DNA from: Xanthobacteraceae bacterium
GTDB lineage: Bacteria; Pseudomonadota; Alphaproteobacteria; Rhizobiales; Xanthobacteraceae
Assembly: GCA_029239875.1 (NCBI GenBank)
Contig: JARBUD010000012.1
Location: 1-64,000, forward strand
Direction of reading: 5' to 3'
Length of the DNA stretch: 64,000 nt
Part shown: positions 44,453 to 55,015 of the stretch, piece by piece
How the letters are laid out: the number at the start of each line of letters is the position of its first letter
How positions within the stretch are numbered: the stretch's first letter is position 1
Program-made: the position numbers and the translations under genes
The notes under the pieces: model-generated
The model's database searches: none
What the model saw: the letters and a program-made list of their open reading frames with translations, nothing else
Told to the model about the DNA's origin: nothing

Positions 44453-46090
44453 ATGCCGTCGCAGCAGTCGCTTCCGGATTTCGTCCGGGCCATGGACGAT
44501 GCCGGGTTCCTCGTCCGCATCACCGATGAAATCCGCGTCGACCAGATCCCCGTCACGCTCGAGGCCAATCCGACCAAGGCCGTCCTGATCGAGAAGATCA
44601 AGGATTGCGAGTTCTCGGTCCTCGCCAATGCCTATTCCAACCAGGACATGTACGCCTGGGCCATGGAATGCGACAGGACGCAGACTGGCCGGCGGATGGT
44701 CGAGCAGGCCAAGTCGCGCGTGAAATGGGAGGTCGTCGACACCGCCCCCTGCAAGGAGGTCATCCTGAAGGGCGAGGAGGTCGACCTGACGCGGCTGCCT
44801 TTGTTCCTGCATCACGACCGCGACGGCCACGCCTATACCAACGACAACCTGTTCATCAGCAAGCATCCCGACACGGGTGTCTATGACTGGGGCATCTACC
44901 GTTCGATGTTCCGCTCGAAGAACGAGAAGTCGGTCGACATGACCTGCACCTCGCACCGCCAGCGCATCCATGCGATGGCCGCGGCGGCGAAGGGGCAGAA
45001 CCTGGAAGTCGCCATGGTCATCGGCGGGCCGACCCTCGACAAGATCTCGGCGCTGGTCGGCGTGCCCGGCGACACCGACGATTTCGAGGTGCTCGGCGGC
45101 TTCTACGGTGCGCCGGCGAAGATGGTGAAGTGCGAGACCATCGACGTGATGGTGCCGGCCAATGCCGAGCTGGTGCTGGAATGCGAGCTGATGGCGAGCG
45201 AGGGGCTGAACTTCGACGAAGGTCCCTATGGCGAGTTCACCGGCATGTATGGCGGCGGGATGAAGCACAACTATCGCCTCAAGGTGAAGGCGATGACCTA
45301 CCGCAAAAACCCGATCTACCAGCACTGCACCATTGGCGGCATGCACCCCTGGTACACCGACAACATGCTGCAGCTCCCCGCCATCGAGGCCGATCTCTAT
45401 GGCGCGCTGCGCCTTGCCGGCATCGACGTGGTGGAAGTGCGCAGCCCCGCCGGCGGGCTGTCGAACATCGCCTATGCCAAGATCCGCCCGCTCGGCGCGG
45501 GCGATGCCAAGCAGGCGCTGGGGCTGATGCTCACCTGCTCCAAGCAGGGCCTGCCCAAGGTGGCGATGGTGTTCAACGACGACGTCGACATCTGGGACGA
45601 CCAGGCGGTGCTCGCTGCCATGGCGTTCCGCTACATGCCCGACCGCGACACCGTCATGCTCAAGGACTGCAACACAATGACGGTCGATCCCAAATGCGCC
45701 GAGCCCGGCGTCGCCTCCAAGATCGGCATGGACTGCACCAAGCCGATGGGTGCCGGCTGGAACCCTGACGAGTTCATCAAGAGCGCGGTGACCGATCTCG
45801 GCGATCCGCCGGCGGACCTCGTGCCGATGAGCGAAGAGGAGATCGCCCGCGAGATGGAGGTCTTCATCGGCGCGGAACCCCGCGCCTGGCTCGACATCCT
45901 CAAGCATTTCCATGGCCAGCCCTACAAGCTGATCTACGGCGCCTTCGGCAGCCTGCGCCACAAGCTCGGCCGCATGAACGACGCGCCGTGGTACCGCTAC
46001 ACGCTGTCCGACCGGCCTTTCGCCTTCGAGGCGCGGCCGGCGGCGCTGTCCAATTTCGATCCCCGGCATGTAGGCTCGACGTCGGCATGA
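44453..46090 (+). CDS. UbiD-family (de)carboxylase, second
   Basis: A 545-residue UbiD enzyme, longer than the first copy by 92 residues. The catalytic Arg lies in WGIYRSMFR and the Glu pair in EGPYGEFTG. Other family blocks are AYTNDNLFISKHPDTG and LMLTCSKQGLPK. It shares the block order but not high identity with the 41472 gene, so the two probably have different substrates or are subunits. It is followed 19 bases later by the UbiX-type flavin prenyltransferase, a standard pairing. Confidence 0.9.
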   Translation: MPSQQSLPDFVRAMDDAGFLVRITDEIRVDQIPVTLEANPTKAVLIEKIKDCEFSVLANAYSNQDMYAWAMECDRTQTGRRMVEQAKSRVKWEVVDTAPCKEVILKGEEVDLTRLPLFLHHDRDGHAYTNDNLFISKHPDTGVYDWGIYRSMFRSKNEKSVDMTCTSHRQRIHAMAAAAKGQNLEVAMVIGGPTLDKISALVGVPGDTDDFEVLGGFYGAPAKMVKCETIDVMVPANAELVLECELMASEGLNFDEGPYGEFTGMYGGGMKHNYRLKVKAMTYRKNPIYQHCTIGGMHPWYTDNMLQLPAIEADLYGALRLAGIDVVEVRSPAGGLSNIAYAKIRPLGAGDAKQALGLMLTCSKQGLPKVAMVFNDDVDIWDDQAVLAAMAFRYMPDRDTVMLKDCNTMTVDPKCAEPGVASKIGMDCTKPMGAGWNPDEFIKSAVTDLGDPPADLVPMSEEEIAREMEVFIGAEPRAWLDILKHFHGQPYKLIYGAFGSLRHKLGRMNDAPWYRYTLSDRPFAFEARPAALSNFDPRHVGSTSA

Positions 46091-46109
46091 CGGCGCGGGG
46101 AGCCTGACA

Positions 46110-46727
46110 ATGGGGAACGCACCCCGGCGCATGGTGGTGGGAATCACCGGCGCTACCGGCATCGTCTACGGCGTGCGGCTGCTGAAGGCGCTGCGCCAGC
46201 TCGAGATCGAGAGCCATCTCGTCGTCTCGAAGGCGGGCGAGATGACACGCGCCTATGAGACCGAGATGTCGTCCGAGGAGCTGCGCAGCCTCGCCGATGT
46301 CGTCTATTCGCCAAGCGACATCGCCGCACCGATCTCCAGCGGCTCGTTCCGCACCATGGGCATGATCGTGGCGCCCTGCTCGGTGCGCAGCATGAGCGAC
46401 ATCGCGCATGGCGTGACCTCCGGCCTCATCAGCCGCGCGGCCGACGTCTGCCTGAAGGAGCGCCGCCGGCTCGTGCTGATGCTGCGCGAGACGCCGCTGC
46501 ATGCCGGGCATCTGAAGAGCATGCTCGCGATCACCGAGATGGGCGGCATCATCGCCCCGCCGGTTCCGGCCTTCTATGCCCGCCCGCAGTCGCTGGACGA
46601 CATGGTCACCCACACGATCGGCCGGGTCCTCGACCTGTTCGATCTCGATCTCAAGGCCTTCCCCCGCTGGGGCGAGGGGGACGACGTGCCGACGCAAGAG
46701 ACGGCGCCGCTGACACCCGGCCAGTAG
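46110..46727 (+). CDS. UbiX-family flavin prenyltransferase
   Basis: A 205-residue enzyme that prenylates FMN to make the UbiD cofactor. The FMN-binding start GITGATGIVYGVRLL, the conserved VAPCSVRSMSDIAHG and RRLVLMLRETPLHAGHLKSM identify it. The C-terminal tail after about residue 190 is disordered-looking. It is last in the FUSC-SRPBCC-UbiD-UbiX unit and converges on the adenosyltransferase gene. Confidence 0.93.
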   Translation: MGNAPRRMVVGITGATGIVYGVRLLKALRQLEIESHLVVSKAGEMTRAYETEMSSEELRSLADVVYSPSDIAAPISSGSFRTMGMIVAPCSVRSMSDIAHGVTSGLISRAADVCLKERRRLVLMLRETPLHAGHLKSMLAITEMGGIIAPPVPAFYARPQSLDDMVTHTIGRVLDLFDLDLKAFPRWGEGDDVPTQETAPLTPGQ

Positions 46728-46776
46728 GCGTCCGGAACCGGGCAGCCCGTCCGGCGTCGCGCCGGCGAACGGTCGT

Positions 46777-47391
46777 TCAAGCCGCGACGCCGCTGCCGAG
46801 ACTCTTGCCGCGCTCCCACAGCACGTCGGCGCGACCATCCGCGCGGTTCTCGATGCGCGAGACCACGAACAGCAGATCGGACAGCCGATTGAGATAGGAC
46901 AGGCCGAAGTTCTCGGGCGGCGACGCTGGGCCGCCGGGCTCGCTCGTCAGCCCCTGCGCGGTGCTTTCGATCTGGGTGAGGCTGAACAGCCGGCGCTCGG
47001 CCCGCCGGCACACCGTGCGGGCGACGTGCGTGAAGGCGGATGCCGGCGCCCCGCCGGGCAATATGAACTCCTCGAGCATGCCCAGCCCGGCATTCATCTG
47101 CTCGAAGCTCGCCTCGATGCGCGACAGGTGCGCCCGCGACAGGAGCGGCGTGCCGGGCACGCTGATCTGCGCGCCGAGATCGAACAGATCGTGCTGCACC
47201 AGCGTGAAGACCTCCCGCGTGGCCGGCGAACTCGACAGCGCGACCAAAACGCCGATCCAGCTGTTCAGCTCGTCGATGGCGCCCAGCGTCTCGATCGGCG
47301 GGCTGTCCTTGTCGACCCTCAAGCCGGAGCCGAGGCCGGTCTGGCCCTGGTCACCGGTGCGGGTGACGATCCGCGATAGGCGATGTCCCAT
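46777..47391 (-). CDS. Cob(I)alamin adenosyltransferase, PduO type
   Basis: A 204-residue ATR producing coenzyme B12. The N-terminal RIVTRTGDQGQTGLG is the ATP-binding signature, and CRRAERRLFSL plus NRLSDLLFVVSR form the cobalamin/trimer motifs. ATG 47391 has a strong AGGGAGGG site. The start lies 41 bases inside the preceding LbH gene, so it is the last gene of the mutase operon and would supply or repair its cofactor. Confidence 0.93.
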   Translation of the reverse strand: MGHRLSRIVTRTGDQGQTGLGSGLRVDKDSPPIETLGAIDELNSWIGVLVALSSSPATREVFTLVQHDLFDLGAQISVPGTPLLSRAHLSRIEASFEQMNAGLGMLEEFILPGGAPASAFTHVARTVCRRAERRLFSLTQIESTAQGLTSEPGGPASPPENFGLSYLNRLSDLLFVVSRIENRADGRADVLWERGKSLGSGVAA

Positions 47392-48454
47392 TCGACCCTC
47401 CCTGTCCTGCCGGGCGATCCTGCGCGGCGCGATAGGCCGCTCCATAGCCGCGATATTGATCGACGATGTCCTGCATGGCGGCGCGCCGGACGTCGTTGAG
47501 CCGGGCGAACGGACGCGCTGGACGCCCGCCCCAGAGCCAGCCGCCTTCGAGCTGCTGCTGCGGGGTCGTCGTGGACCCGGCGGCCAGCAGCACGTCGTCG
47601 TCAACGACGGTGTCGGCTGCGAGATCGCTGCCGATGCCGATCAGCGCATGCGCGCCGATCCGGCCCGCGCGTATCTGCACGTTGTGGCCGATGGTGGTGC
47701 CCGGACCGATGACGACCTCGCCTTCGGAGGCATCGATGCGGGTGTTGTCCTGGACGTTGGTGTTCGTGCCGATGGCGATGGGGGATTGCGCCGCATCCAG
47801 CCGGCAGCCGAACAGGATGCTGACGCCGGCCGCCAGGTCGACCCGGCCGGCGAGGCGCGCGGTCCTTGCGACGAAGACGTCGGCCGGAAATCCGCGGGTG
47901 TCGGGCGCCACGTCGGTGGCCGCCGTGAAGAGGGAAGGGGCCACGGCTTCATGGAGGAGCCGCGCCCGCTGTTCCAGCTCGCCCGGCACCAGTTCCCGGA
48001 CCGCCTTGGCCGGGCTACCGGAATAGGCGAAACCGCTGTTCAGGGTCGAGCGCGGGAAGACGGTGGACCCGGCCTCGATGAGGACGCCGTTCTCCACGAC
48101 GGAGCCGTCGAGCACCACCACGCCGTCCTCGATCACGCAGTCATTGCCGACCGTGCAGGCGTGGACGACGGCGTCGCACCCCACAGCCACCCTGTCGCCG
48201 ATAATCGCGGGATAGACCTCGTGGGCGATATGGACGGTCGACATATCCCCGAGATGGAAATCGTCGCCGATCCGCACGAAATGCCCGTCGGCGCGGATGA
48301 CGGTTCCCGCGCCGAGCGAGGCCCGCGCCCCGAGCGTCACCCTGCCGAGAACGCTCGCGTCAGTGCCGCACAATAGCGGCTCGCTGGCGAAGCGGGGCCA
48401 GGTTCCGTCGAAGGGAAGGATGAAGGGGGTGACGTGAGTGAGTGCGCTCGCCAT
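47351..48454 (-). CDS. Double left-handed beta-helix protein (gamma-carbonic-anhydrase-like)
   Basis: A 367-residue protein with two hexapeptide-repeat beta-helix domains (about residues 10-165 and 195-315) and a C-terminal helix. The first domain resembles gamma-carbonic anhydrases but the middle metal histidine of the usual GH step is Cys (AVGCDAVVHAC); the second has only GHNVQI. True carbonic anhydrase activity is therefore doubtful. ATG 48454 is chosen as the family-like start (no strong Shine-Dalgarno). It lies between hcmA and the adenosyltransferase, with 8 bases after hcmA. Role unknown; chaperone or acyl-CoA-related transferase are options. Confidence 0.7.
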   Translation of the reverse strand: MASALTHVTPFILPFDGTWPRFASEPLLCGTDASVLGRVTLGARASLGAGTVIRADGHFVRIGDDFHLGDMSTVHIAHEVYPAIIGDRVAVGCDAVVHACTVGNDCVIEDGVVVLDGSVVENGVLIEAGSTVFPRSTLNSGFAYSGSPAKAVRELVPGELEQRARLLHEAVAPSLFTAATDVAPDTRGFPADVFVARTARLAGRVDLAAGVSILFGCRLDAAQSPIAIGTNTNVQDNTRIDASEGEVVIGPGTTIGHNVQIRAGRIGAHALIGIGSDLAADTVVDDDVLLAAGSTTTPQQQLEGGWLWGGRPARPFARLNDVRRAAMQDIVDQYRGYGAAYRAAQDRPAGQGGSNGTSPIADRHPHR

Positions 48455-50119
48455 GGGAAGACTCAGAACACCGGCGTTTCGCGATAGGTGCCCCACACGC
48501 CCTTCAGCGTCTCGATGATGTCGCCCATCGTCGCCCCGGCGCGGACCAGCTCGATCGTGATCGGCATGATGTTCTGGGAGGGGTCCCTCGCCGTCTGCAC
48601 GAGCTGCTGCAGCAGCAGGTCGAACTTCACCGCGTCGCGCTCGCGGCGCACGCGCTGGGTCCGGGCGATCTGGCGGGCCGCCGTCGTCTGGTCGTAGGGG
48701 TGCGTATGGATGACGGGGTCCGGCGTGTCGTCGACGAAGCAGTTGACGCCGATCACGGGCTTCCCGCCGGACTGCTTGCGCAGGGCGGTCTCATAGGCGA
48801 AGTCGGCGATGTGGCGCTGGAACCAGCCTTCCTGGATGAGCTTGAGCGTGCCGCCGCGCTCCTCGATCTCCTCCAGGATGTCGAAGATCCGCTTCTCATA
48901 TTCGGTGGTCAGCGACTCCACGTAATAGGAGCCGCCCAGCGGATCGACGACCTGCGTGACGTTGGTCTCCTCGGCGATCACCTGCTGGGTGCGCAGCGCC
49001 ATGCGCATCGCATCCTCGGTAGGGATCGCGAAGGCCTCGTCATAGCCGTTGGTGTGCAGCGACTGGGTGCCGCCCAGCGCGGCGGCGAGCGCCTGCATGG
49101 CGGTGCGCACGACATTGACCATGTATTGTGGCTTGGTCAGCGAGGCCGCCGCGGTCTGGCAATGGAAGCGCAGGCGCATGGATTCCGGGTTCTGCGCCCC
49201 GAAACGCTCCTTCATGATCTTGGCGTAGCAGCGCCGCAGGGCGCGGAACTTGGCGATCTCTTCGAAGAAGTCCGCCTGGCAGACGAAGAAGAAGGCGAGC
49301 CGGGGGGCGAACTCATCCACCTGCATGCCGGTCTTGAGCACTTCCTCGACGTAGACGATCAGGTTGGCGAGGGTGAAGGCGGCCTCGTGCAGCGGCGAGG
49401 AGCCGGCCTCCGAGATGTGGTAGCCCGAGATGTTGATCGGGTTGTACCGCTTCATGTTCCGGGCGCAGTAGGTGATGCAGTCGCGGACGATGCGCACCGA
49501 CGGCTCGATGGGAAAGACGTATTCCTTCTGCGCCATGTACTCCTTGAGGATGTCCGCCTGGATCGTCCCCGAGAGCTTGTTGAGGTCGTAGCCGCGCTTC
49601 TCGGCGAGCACGATGTACATGGCGAGCAGGATCCAGGCCGACGGATTGATCGTCATGGAGACGGAGATCTTCTCCAGATCGATGCCGTCGAACAGCGCCT
49701 CCATGTCGGCCAGCGTGTCGATCGCCACGCCTTCGCGGCCGACCTCGCCCTCGCTCATGGGGTGGTCGGAATCGTAGCCCATCAGGGTCGGCATATCGAA
49801 ATCGGTCGAGATGCCGGTCTGGCCCTGCGCGATCAGGTATTTGAAGCGCTTGTTGGTGTCCTCGCCGGTGCCGAAGCCGGCGATCTGGCGCATGGTCCAG
49901 GTCCGCGAGCGGTACATGGTGGGATAGGGACCGCGGGTGAACGGGTAGCGGCCGGGCAGGCCGATATCCTCGACCGGCGTCTCCGCGAGGTCGGCGGCGG
50001 TGTAGGTGCGCTTTACCGGGATGTCGCCGAGCGTGAAGAAGTCGCTCCGGCGCTCGGCCTGCTTGCGCAGGAACTGCGCGACCTCGTTCGCCTCCCAGTC
50101 CCGTTCCTCGGCGCGAAGC

Positions 50120-51138
<1,019 letters not shown>

Positions 51139-51142
<4 letters not shown>

Positions 51143-52569
51143 GCGCCGCTCTCCGCCTCGATCTGGGCGTACATCTCGCGGAAGACGGAGCGGTCGTCGG
51201 TGACGCGGCGCGCCTTGAAATCGGTGCGCGGCAAGGTGCCCTTGGCGACGATCTCGGCCCTTGTGCGAAGCCCGAGCAGCTTCTGGATGCGGTGGCTGAC
51301 GTCGGCGCGGAAGCGCTCCAGCTCTCCGCCGGCGAAGGTGCCCTCATCCGCCTCGACGCGCAGCAAAAGCTCGTCCATCGCCGCTTCGCGGGTGATGACG
51401 ATCTGGTGCTCGCCGCCATAGCCGGGCGTCTGGTTGAGCGCCGCGTCGATCTCGCTCGGATAGACGTTCTCGCCGCGGATGGTGAACATGTCGTCGATCC
51501 GGCCGAAGATTCCGTGCGGGAGCCGCGGATAGGTGCGCCCGCACGGGTTCGGCCCGTCCTGCCAAAGCGTCAGGTCGCCGGAGGCGAGGCGGATCATCGG
51601 CTGCGAGGTCCGCTCCAGATGGGTGTAAACGGGCGTGCCGCGCTGGCCGTAGGGGACGCGCCGCATCGTCGCGGGATCGCAGACCTCGGTGTAGACGATG
51701 TCCTGCCAGCAGAGCATGCCCTCGGTCTCGGCCGAGCCGGCGACGTTCATCCACGGGGTCATCTCGGCCATCGAGCCGCAGTCGAACACCCTGGCGCCGA
51801 AGAGATCGGCGATGCGGTCGCGCACACCGGGGATCGACGCCCCCGGCTCGCCCGAGAAGAACATGTATTTGAGGCCGAACTCCCGCGGGTTGAGGCCCTC
51901 GTCGCTGGCGGCCTGGGCGAGATGCAGCGCGTAGGTGGGCGTGCCGTAGAAGCCCGCCGGCTTCATGGTGTCGAGCCACTGCGCGCAGCGTATGGTCATC
52001 CCCGGAGCGCCGGCCCCGAACGGGAACGCCTTGGCCCCGAGGCGTTCGGCGCCCGAGAGAGCGCCCCAGCTTCCCATGTAGAGGCTGAGGATCGCGGCGA
52101 TGCAGATCATGTCGCCCGGCCGCATGCCCATCGCCCACATGATGCGGGCATGGGCGTTGGCGATGGCGATCCAGTCGTTGCGGCCGATGGCGAAGGCGGT
52201 GGGGCGCCCGGTCGTGCCGCTGGTCCCGTGGATATGGAACACCTCGGCGTCGGGGATGCACAGATAGTCGCCGAAGGGCGGCGACATCGCCTGCGATTCC
52301 CTCAGCTCCTTCTTGGTGACGACCGGGACCCGGTCCTCGAAATCCTCGAGCGAGCGCAACTGGTCGGGGTGGAAACCGGCCTCGTTCCAGCGGCGGCGGT
52401 AGAAGGGCGAGTGGTCATAGGCATAGCGGCAGACGACGCGCAGCCGCTCCAGTACCGCCTTTTCGCGATCACCGGGCGGCATGGTCTCGCGCCGCGGGAA
52501 CCAGTAGCGGCTGTCGGCTGGGGGCAGATATGAGGCGTCGTAGGAGGGCGGGAAGGACCAGGATTCCAT
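51139..52569 (-). CDS. hcl: Acyl-CoA ligase (phenylacetate-CoA ligase-like), probable 2-hydroxyisobutyrate-CoA ligase
   Basis: A 476-residue AMP-forming ligase. The ATP-binding motif HIHGTSGTTGRPTAFAIG is at about 112-129 and a C-terminal domain with RGENVYPSEID and DFKARRV is present. It resembles PaaK in size and fold. It lies between hcmB and meaH in a tight operon, so it most probably activates 2-hydroxyisobutyrate for the mutase. GGAGGGCGAG precedes the ATG. Substrate is inferred from context. Confidence 0.85.
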
Positions 52570-52584
52570 GGCTCGCCCTCCCTC

Positions 52585-52992
52585 TCACCGCTCGCCGCGT
52601 TCAGTGACGAGACGCGTCAGCGTCTGCACGATCTCGTCCGGCGGCGTGTCCTGAAGCAGAACCTCCCGCACCCCCATCTTCTTGATCTCGACGACATCCT
52701 CGTCCGGCATCACCCCGCCGGCGACGACGATCATGTCGTCGGCACCCTTGCTGGCGAGGAGCTCGAAGATCTTCGGGAAGACGGTGAGCTGCACGCCGGA
52801 GAGCAGGCTGACGCCGAGCACGTCCACGTCTTCCTGGATCGCGGCGGTCACGACCTCCTCGGGCGTGCGGTGCAGGCCGGAATAGATGACGTCCATGCCC
52901 GCGTCGCGCAGGGTTCGGGCCACCACCTTCACGCCGCGATCATGGCCGTCGAGGCCAACCTTCGCGAGAAGCACACGGATGGGCTGCGTCAC
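52585..52992 (-). CDS. hcmB: 2-Hydroxyisobutyryl-CoA mutase small, cobalamin-binding subunit
   Basis: A 135-residue B12-binding domain. The base-off/His-on motif is Asp15-x-His17-x-x-Gly20 in KVGLDGHDRG; SLLSGVQLTVFPKI (substituted form of the S-x-L motif) and GGVMPDED are the remaining ligand loops. Separate small subunits are normal for HCM and ICM. It is the first gene of the operon; the divergent region 52993-53128 contains palindromes. Confidence 0.93.
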   Translation of the reverse strand: MTQPIRVLLAKVGLDGHDRGVKVVARTLRDAGMDVIYSGLHRTPEEVVTAAIQEDVDVLGVSLLSGVQLTVFPKIFELLASKGADDMIVVAGGVMPDEDVVEIKKMGVREVLLQDTPPDEIVQTLTRLVTERGER

Positions 52993-53023
52993 TTCAGGCC
53001 TCCCTGGTCGAGTTTCTTATCGA

Positions 53024-53053
53024 ACTCTGAATTCAGAACTCCGAACTCAGAGT
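53024..53053. promoter_or_regulatory. Overlapping palindromes upstream of hcmB
   Basis: ACTCTGA (53024-53030) and TCAGAGT (53047-53053) are perfect arms; the left part also forms the 12-bp palindrome TCTGAATTCAGA (53026-53037). They lie 32-61 bases before the hcmB start codon, a usual place for operator binding. Confidence 0.45.
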
Positions 53054-53087
53054 GCAGACGGCTTGTGGCCCTGTCAAGCGGCCGCCA

Positions 53088-53105
53088 TAGTGCTGCGCAG
53101 CACTA
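53088..53105. promoter_or_regulatory. 18-bp perfect palindrome before the GntR gene
   Basis: TAGTGCTGCGCAGCACTA is a perfect 18-bp palindrome, 23 bases before the proposed TTG start of the GntR gene and about 95 bases from hcmB. Symmetry and position suggest an autoregulatory operator. Confidence 0.6.
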
Positions 53106-53128
53106 CGATTCTTGCGGAGGATGCGGGC

Positions 53129-53800
53129 TTGGAGTCTCTGGAAGCGCCCAAGAGCCTGGTGGATCAGGCCTATGAGGTGATCCTCGACGCCCTCTGCGAC
53201 GGGACGTTCAAGCCCGGCGAGCGGCTGACGCAGGAGGACATCGCGGCGCGCCTCAAGGTCTCCCGGCAGCCGGTGACGCATGCGCTGGTCGTGCTGAAGG
53301 CGCAGGGATTCCTCGCCCAGTCGGGCCGGCGCGGCCTGATCGTGACGCCGGTCGACGCCGCCTTCTTCGAGGCGATCTATCAGTTCCGCTCGGCCGTGGA
53401 GCCGCTCGCCGTGCGGCTGGCGACGCCGCGGCTGACCAAGCAGGCGATCCTGCGCGGCCGCTCGCTGATCGAGCATGGCCGCAACATGGTCGTGGCCGGC
53501 GATGCCCGCGCCGGCCTGCAGGCCGACATGGACTTCCATTCCTTCATCTACGACCTGTCCGGCAATCCCATCGTCGGGGAGACGATGCGCCTGCACTGGC
53601 GCCACCTTCGCCGGGCCATGGGGCAGGTGCTGCGCTATCCGGGGATGTCGATCAGCGTCTGGCAGGAACATGGGCGGATATTGGAAGCCATGATCCGCGG
53701 CGATGCCGAAGGCGCGGCCGAGCTGATGCGCCGGCATTTGATCGAGGCCTATGAGCGGGTCGAAAAACCGGCCGAGACCCCGAGCGCTCCTAAGGACTGA
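53129..53800 (+). CDS. GntR-family (FCD) regulator, probable controller of the hcm operon
   Basis: A 223-residue protein with GntR HTH (about 8-70, LTQEDIAARLKVSRQPVTHALVVL) and FCD domain (about 80-210; DFHSFIYDLSGNP). TTG 53129 is taken as the start because GCGGAGG is 8 bases upstream and no ATG/GTG is better placed; longer readings run into hcmB's control region. Divergent position from hcmB suggests it responds to 2-hydroxyisobutyrate or its CoA ester. Confidence 0.85.
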   Translation: MESLEAPKSLVDQAYEVILDALCDGTFKPGERLTQEDIAARLKVSRQPVTHALVVLKAQGFLAQSGRRGLIVTPVDAAFFEAIYQFRSAVEPLAVRLATPRLTKQAILRGRSLIEHGRNMVVAGDARAGLQADMDFHSFIYDLSGNPIVGETMRLHWRHLRRAMGQVLRYPGMSISVWQEHGRILEAMIRGDAEGAAELMRRHLIEAYERVEKPAETPSAPKD

Positions 53801-53871
53801 CGGCTTCGACCGAGAGATCGCCGCGGCAGGGTTTTGCCGATCTCGGCCTTGGGCATGTCCGTCGGGTCTGG

Positions 53872-54897
53872 CTAGCCGCGGCGCCGCGAGATGCGCATCG
53901 TCGCTGTGACGAGCGGCCTTGCCACCTCCGGTGCGAGGGCGATCTCCGCGGCGAGGCGACTGGCGAACAATTCGCGCAGCCCGTCATTGTCGCCGAATAG
54001 CGACGGTCCGAACGCGGCGATGAAGAACCCCGTGATGTCGGCGGCGAGCGCGGTGGTGTCTCCCGTCTCCTGCCAGCGGAGCAATGCCGGGTTCGGTGTC
54101 TGCGCGATGACGAACTCCTCGAGTCCCAGCCGGGGCAGTTCGCCCTTCTCGAAAGGGGCGGTGAACTCGTCCCGCATCCGCGGGCGGGCCGGGATCGTCA
54201 TTGTCGCGTGTTCCTCGGCGCTGAGCCTGCCTTCCGCAACGAGCTTGGTGAGCACGCCGTTCGCCATATCCATAAGGGGCTCCAGCCCCGTCGCGCCGCT
54301 ATCGTCCATGGCGCCGATCACCAGCACGAGCTGCCCGCCGGGGACCAGTTCCTCGGCACGATGCGAAAGGAAGGAGTGCCAATCCCGTGCCGCGACCTCC
54401 GCCAGCGATCTGGCCTCGTCCGGCGCGGCGAGGACCGGCCAGATATGCGCCCCAACGGGTTGCGGCAACGCGCTCAGCCAGTGGAGGGCGAAGGACGACC
54501 AGCCGATGGCGAGGCTGTCGGCCGGCAGGAGCCGTTCGTAGAAGGAACGGCCGATCGCCGAGGCAAAGGCGCGCTCCCGGCCCCTCAGATAGCTATGCGG
54601 TTCCGTCTCCAGGAGCTGGAACAGCGAGGTGAAGTCGCTGCCCGGCAGGTCGGTGTGGACGACCATCATGTCCTTGTGCGCGGCGCGCGCGGCCAGGCGG
54701 TCAAGGGCCAGCGCTATCTGGCGCATGGAGTTGCGGCCCTGCGAGGACCCGAAATCCGCGATCGTGATCGGACCCTCCGGAAGGGCGGCGGCGGCCAGCG
54801 CCCGCTCCAGCATCGCGTCCGCCTCCTCGGCGGAGCGTGCCTGCAGCGACGAATGCGCGTTGTAATAGCCGCGGCCCTGCATGATCGGCTGTCGCAT
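53872..54897 (-). CDS. SABATH-like carboxyl methyltransferase (Methyltransf_7 family)
   Basis: A 341-residue SAM-dependent enzyme. The pattern matches the plant SABATH family: GYYNAHS near the N-terminus, SAM motif DFGSSQGRNSM, HTDLPGSDFTSLFQLLE, then SFYERLLP and WSSFALHWLS (equivalents of the plant SSYSLHWLS). These enzymes methylate carboxyl groups of small acids such as salicylate or jasmonate. ATG 54897 is preceded by GGGAGGG. It ends convergently with the GntR gene and starts about 120 bp from the 3' end of the co-directional SDR gene. Substrate is unknown; family is fairly certain. Confidence 0.8.
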   Translation of the reverse strand: MRQPIMQGRGYYNAHSSLQARSAEEADAMLERALAAAALPEGPITIADFGSSQGRNSMRQIALALDRLAARAAHKDMMVVHTDLPGSDFTSLFQLLETEPHSYLRGRERAFASAIGRSFYERLLPADSLAIGWSSFALHWLSALPQPVGAHIWPVLAAPDEARSLAEVAARDWHSFLSHRAEELVPGGQLVLVIGAMDDSGATGLEPLMDMANGVLTKLVAEGRLSAEEHATMTIPARPRMRDEFTAPFEKGELPRLGLEEFVIAQTPNPALLRWQETGDTTALAADITGFFIAAFGPSLFGDNDGLRELFASRLAAEIALAPEVARPLVTATMRISRRRG

Positions 54898-55015
54898 GGG
54901 GTCGCCCTCCCGCGGCTTCAGGAAGCACCCATCTTCGGCGCCGAGGAAGCGACAGCGTTGCGGGATCCGCTGCATATCAACAATCTTCTGGCGCCAGATC
55001 GGCATCTGGCCGCCG

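Noticed and set aside
46961..48376. Plus-strand 471-codon frame across the LbH and adenosyltransferase genes
   Set aside because: Antisense shadow; the minus-strand proteins are clearly conserved.
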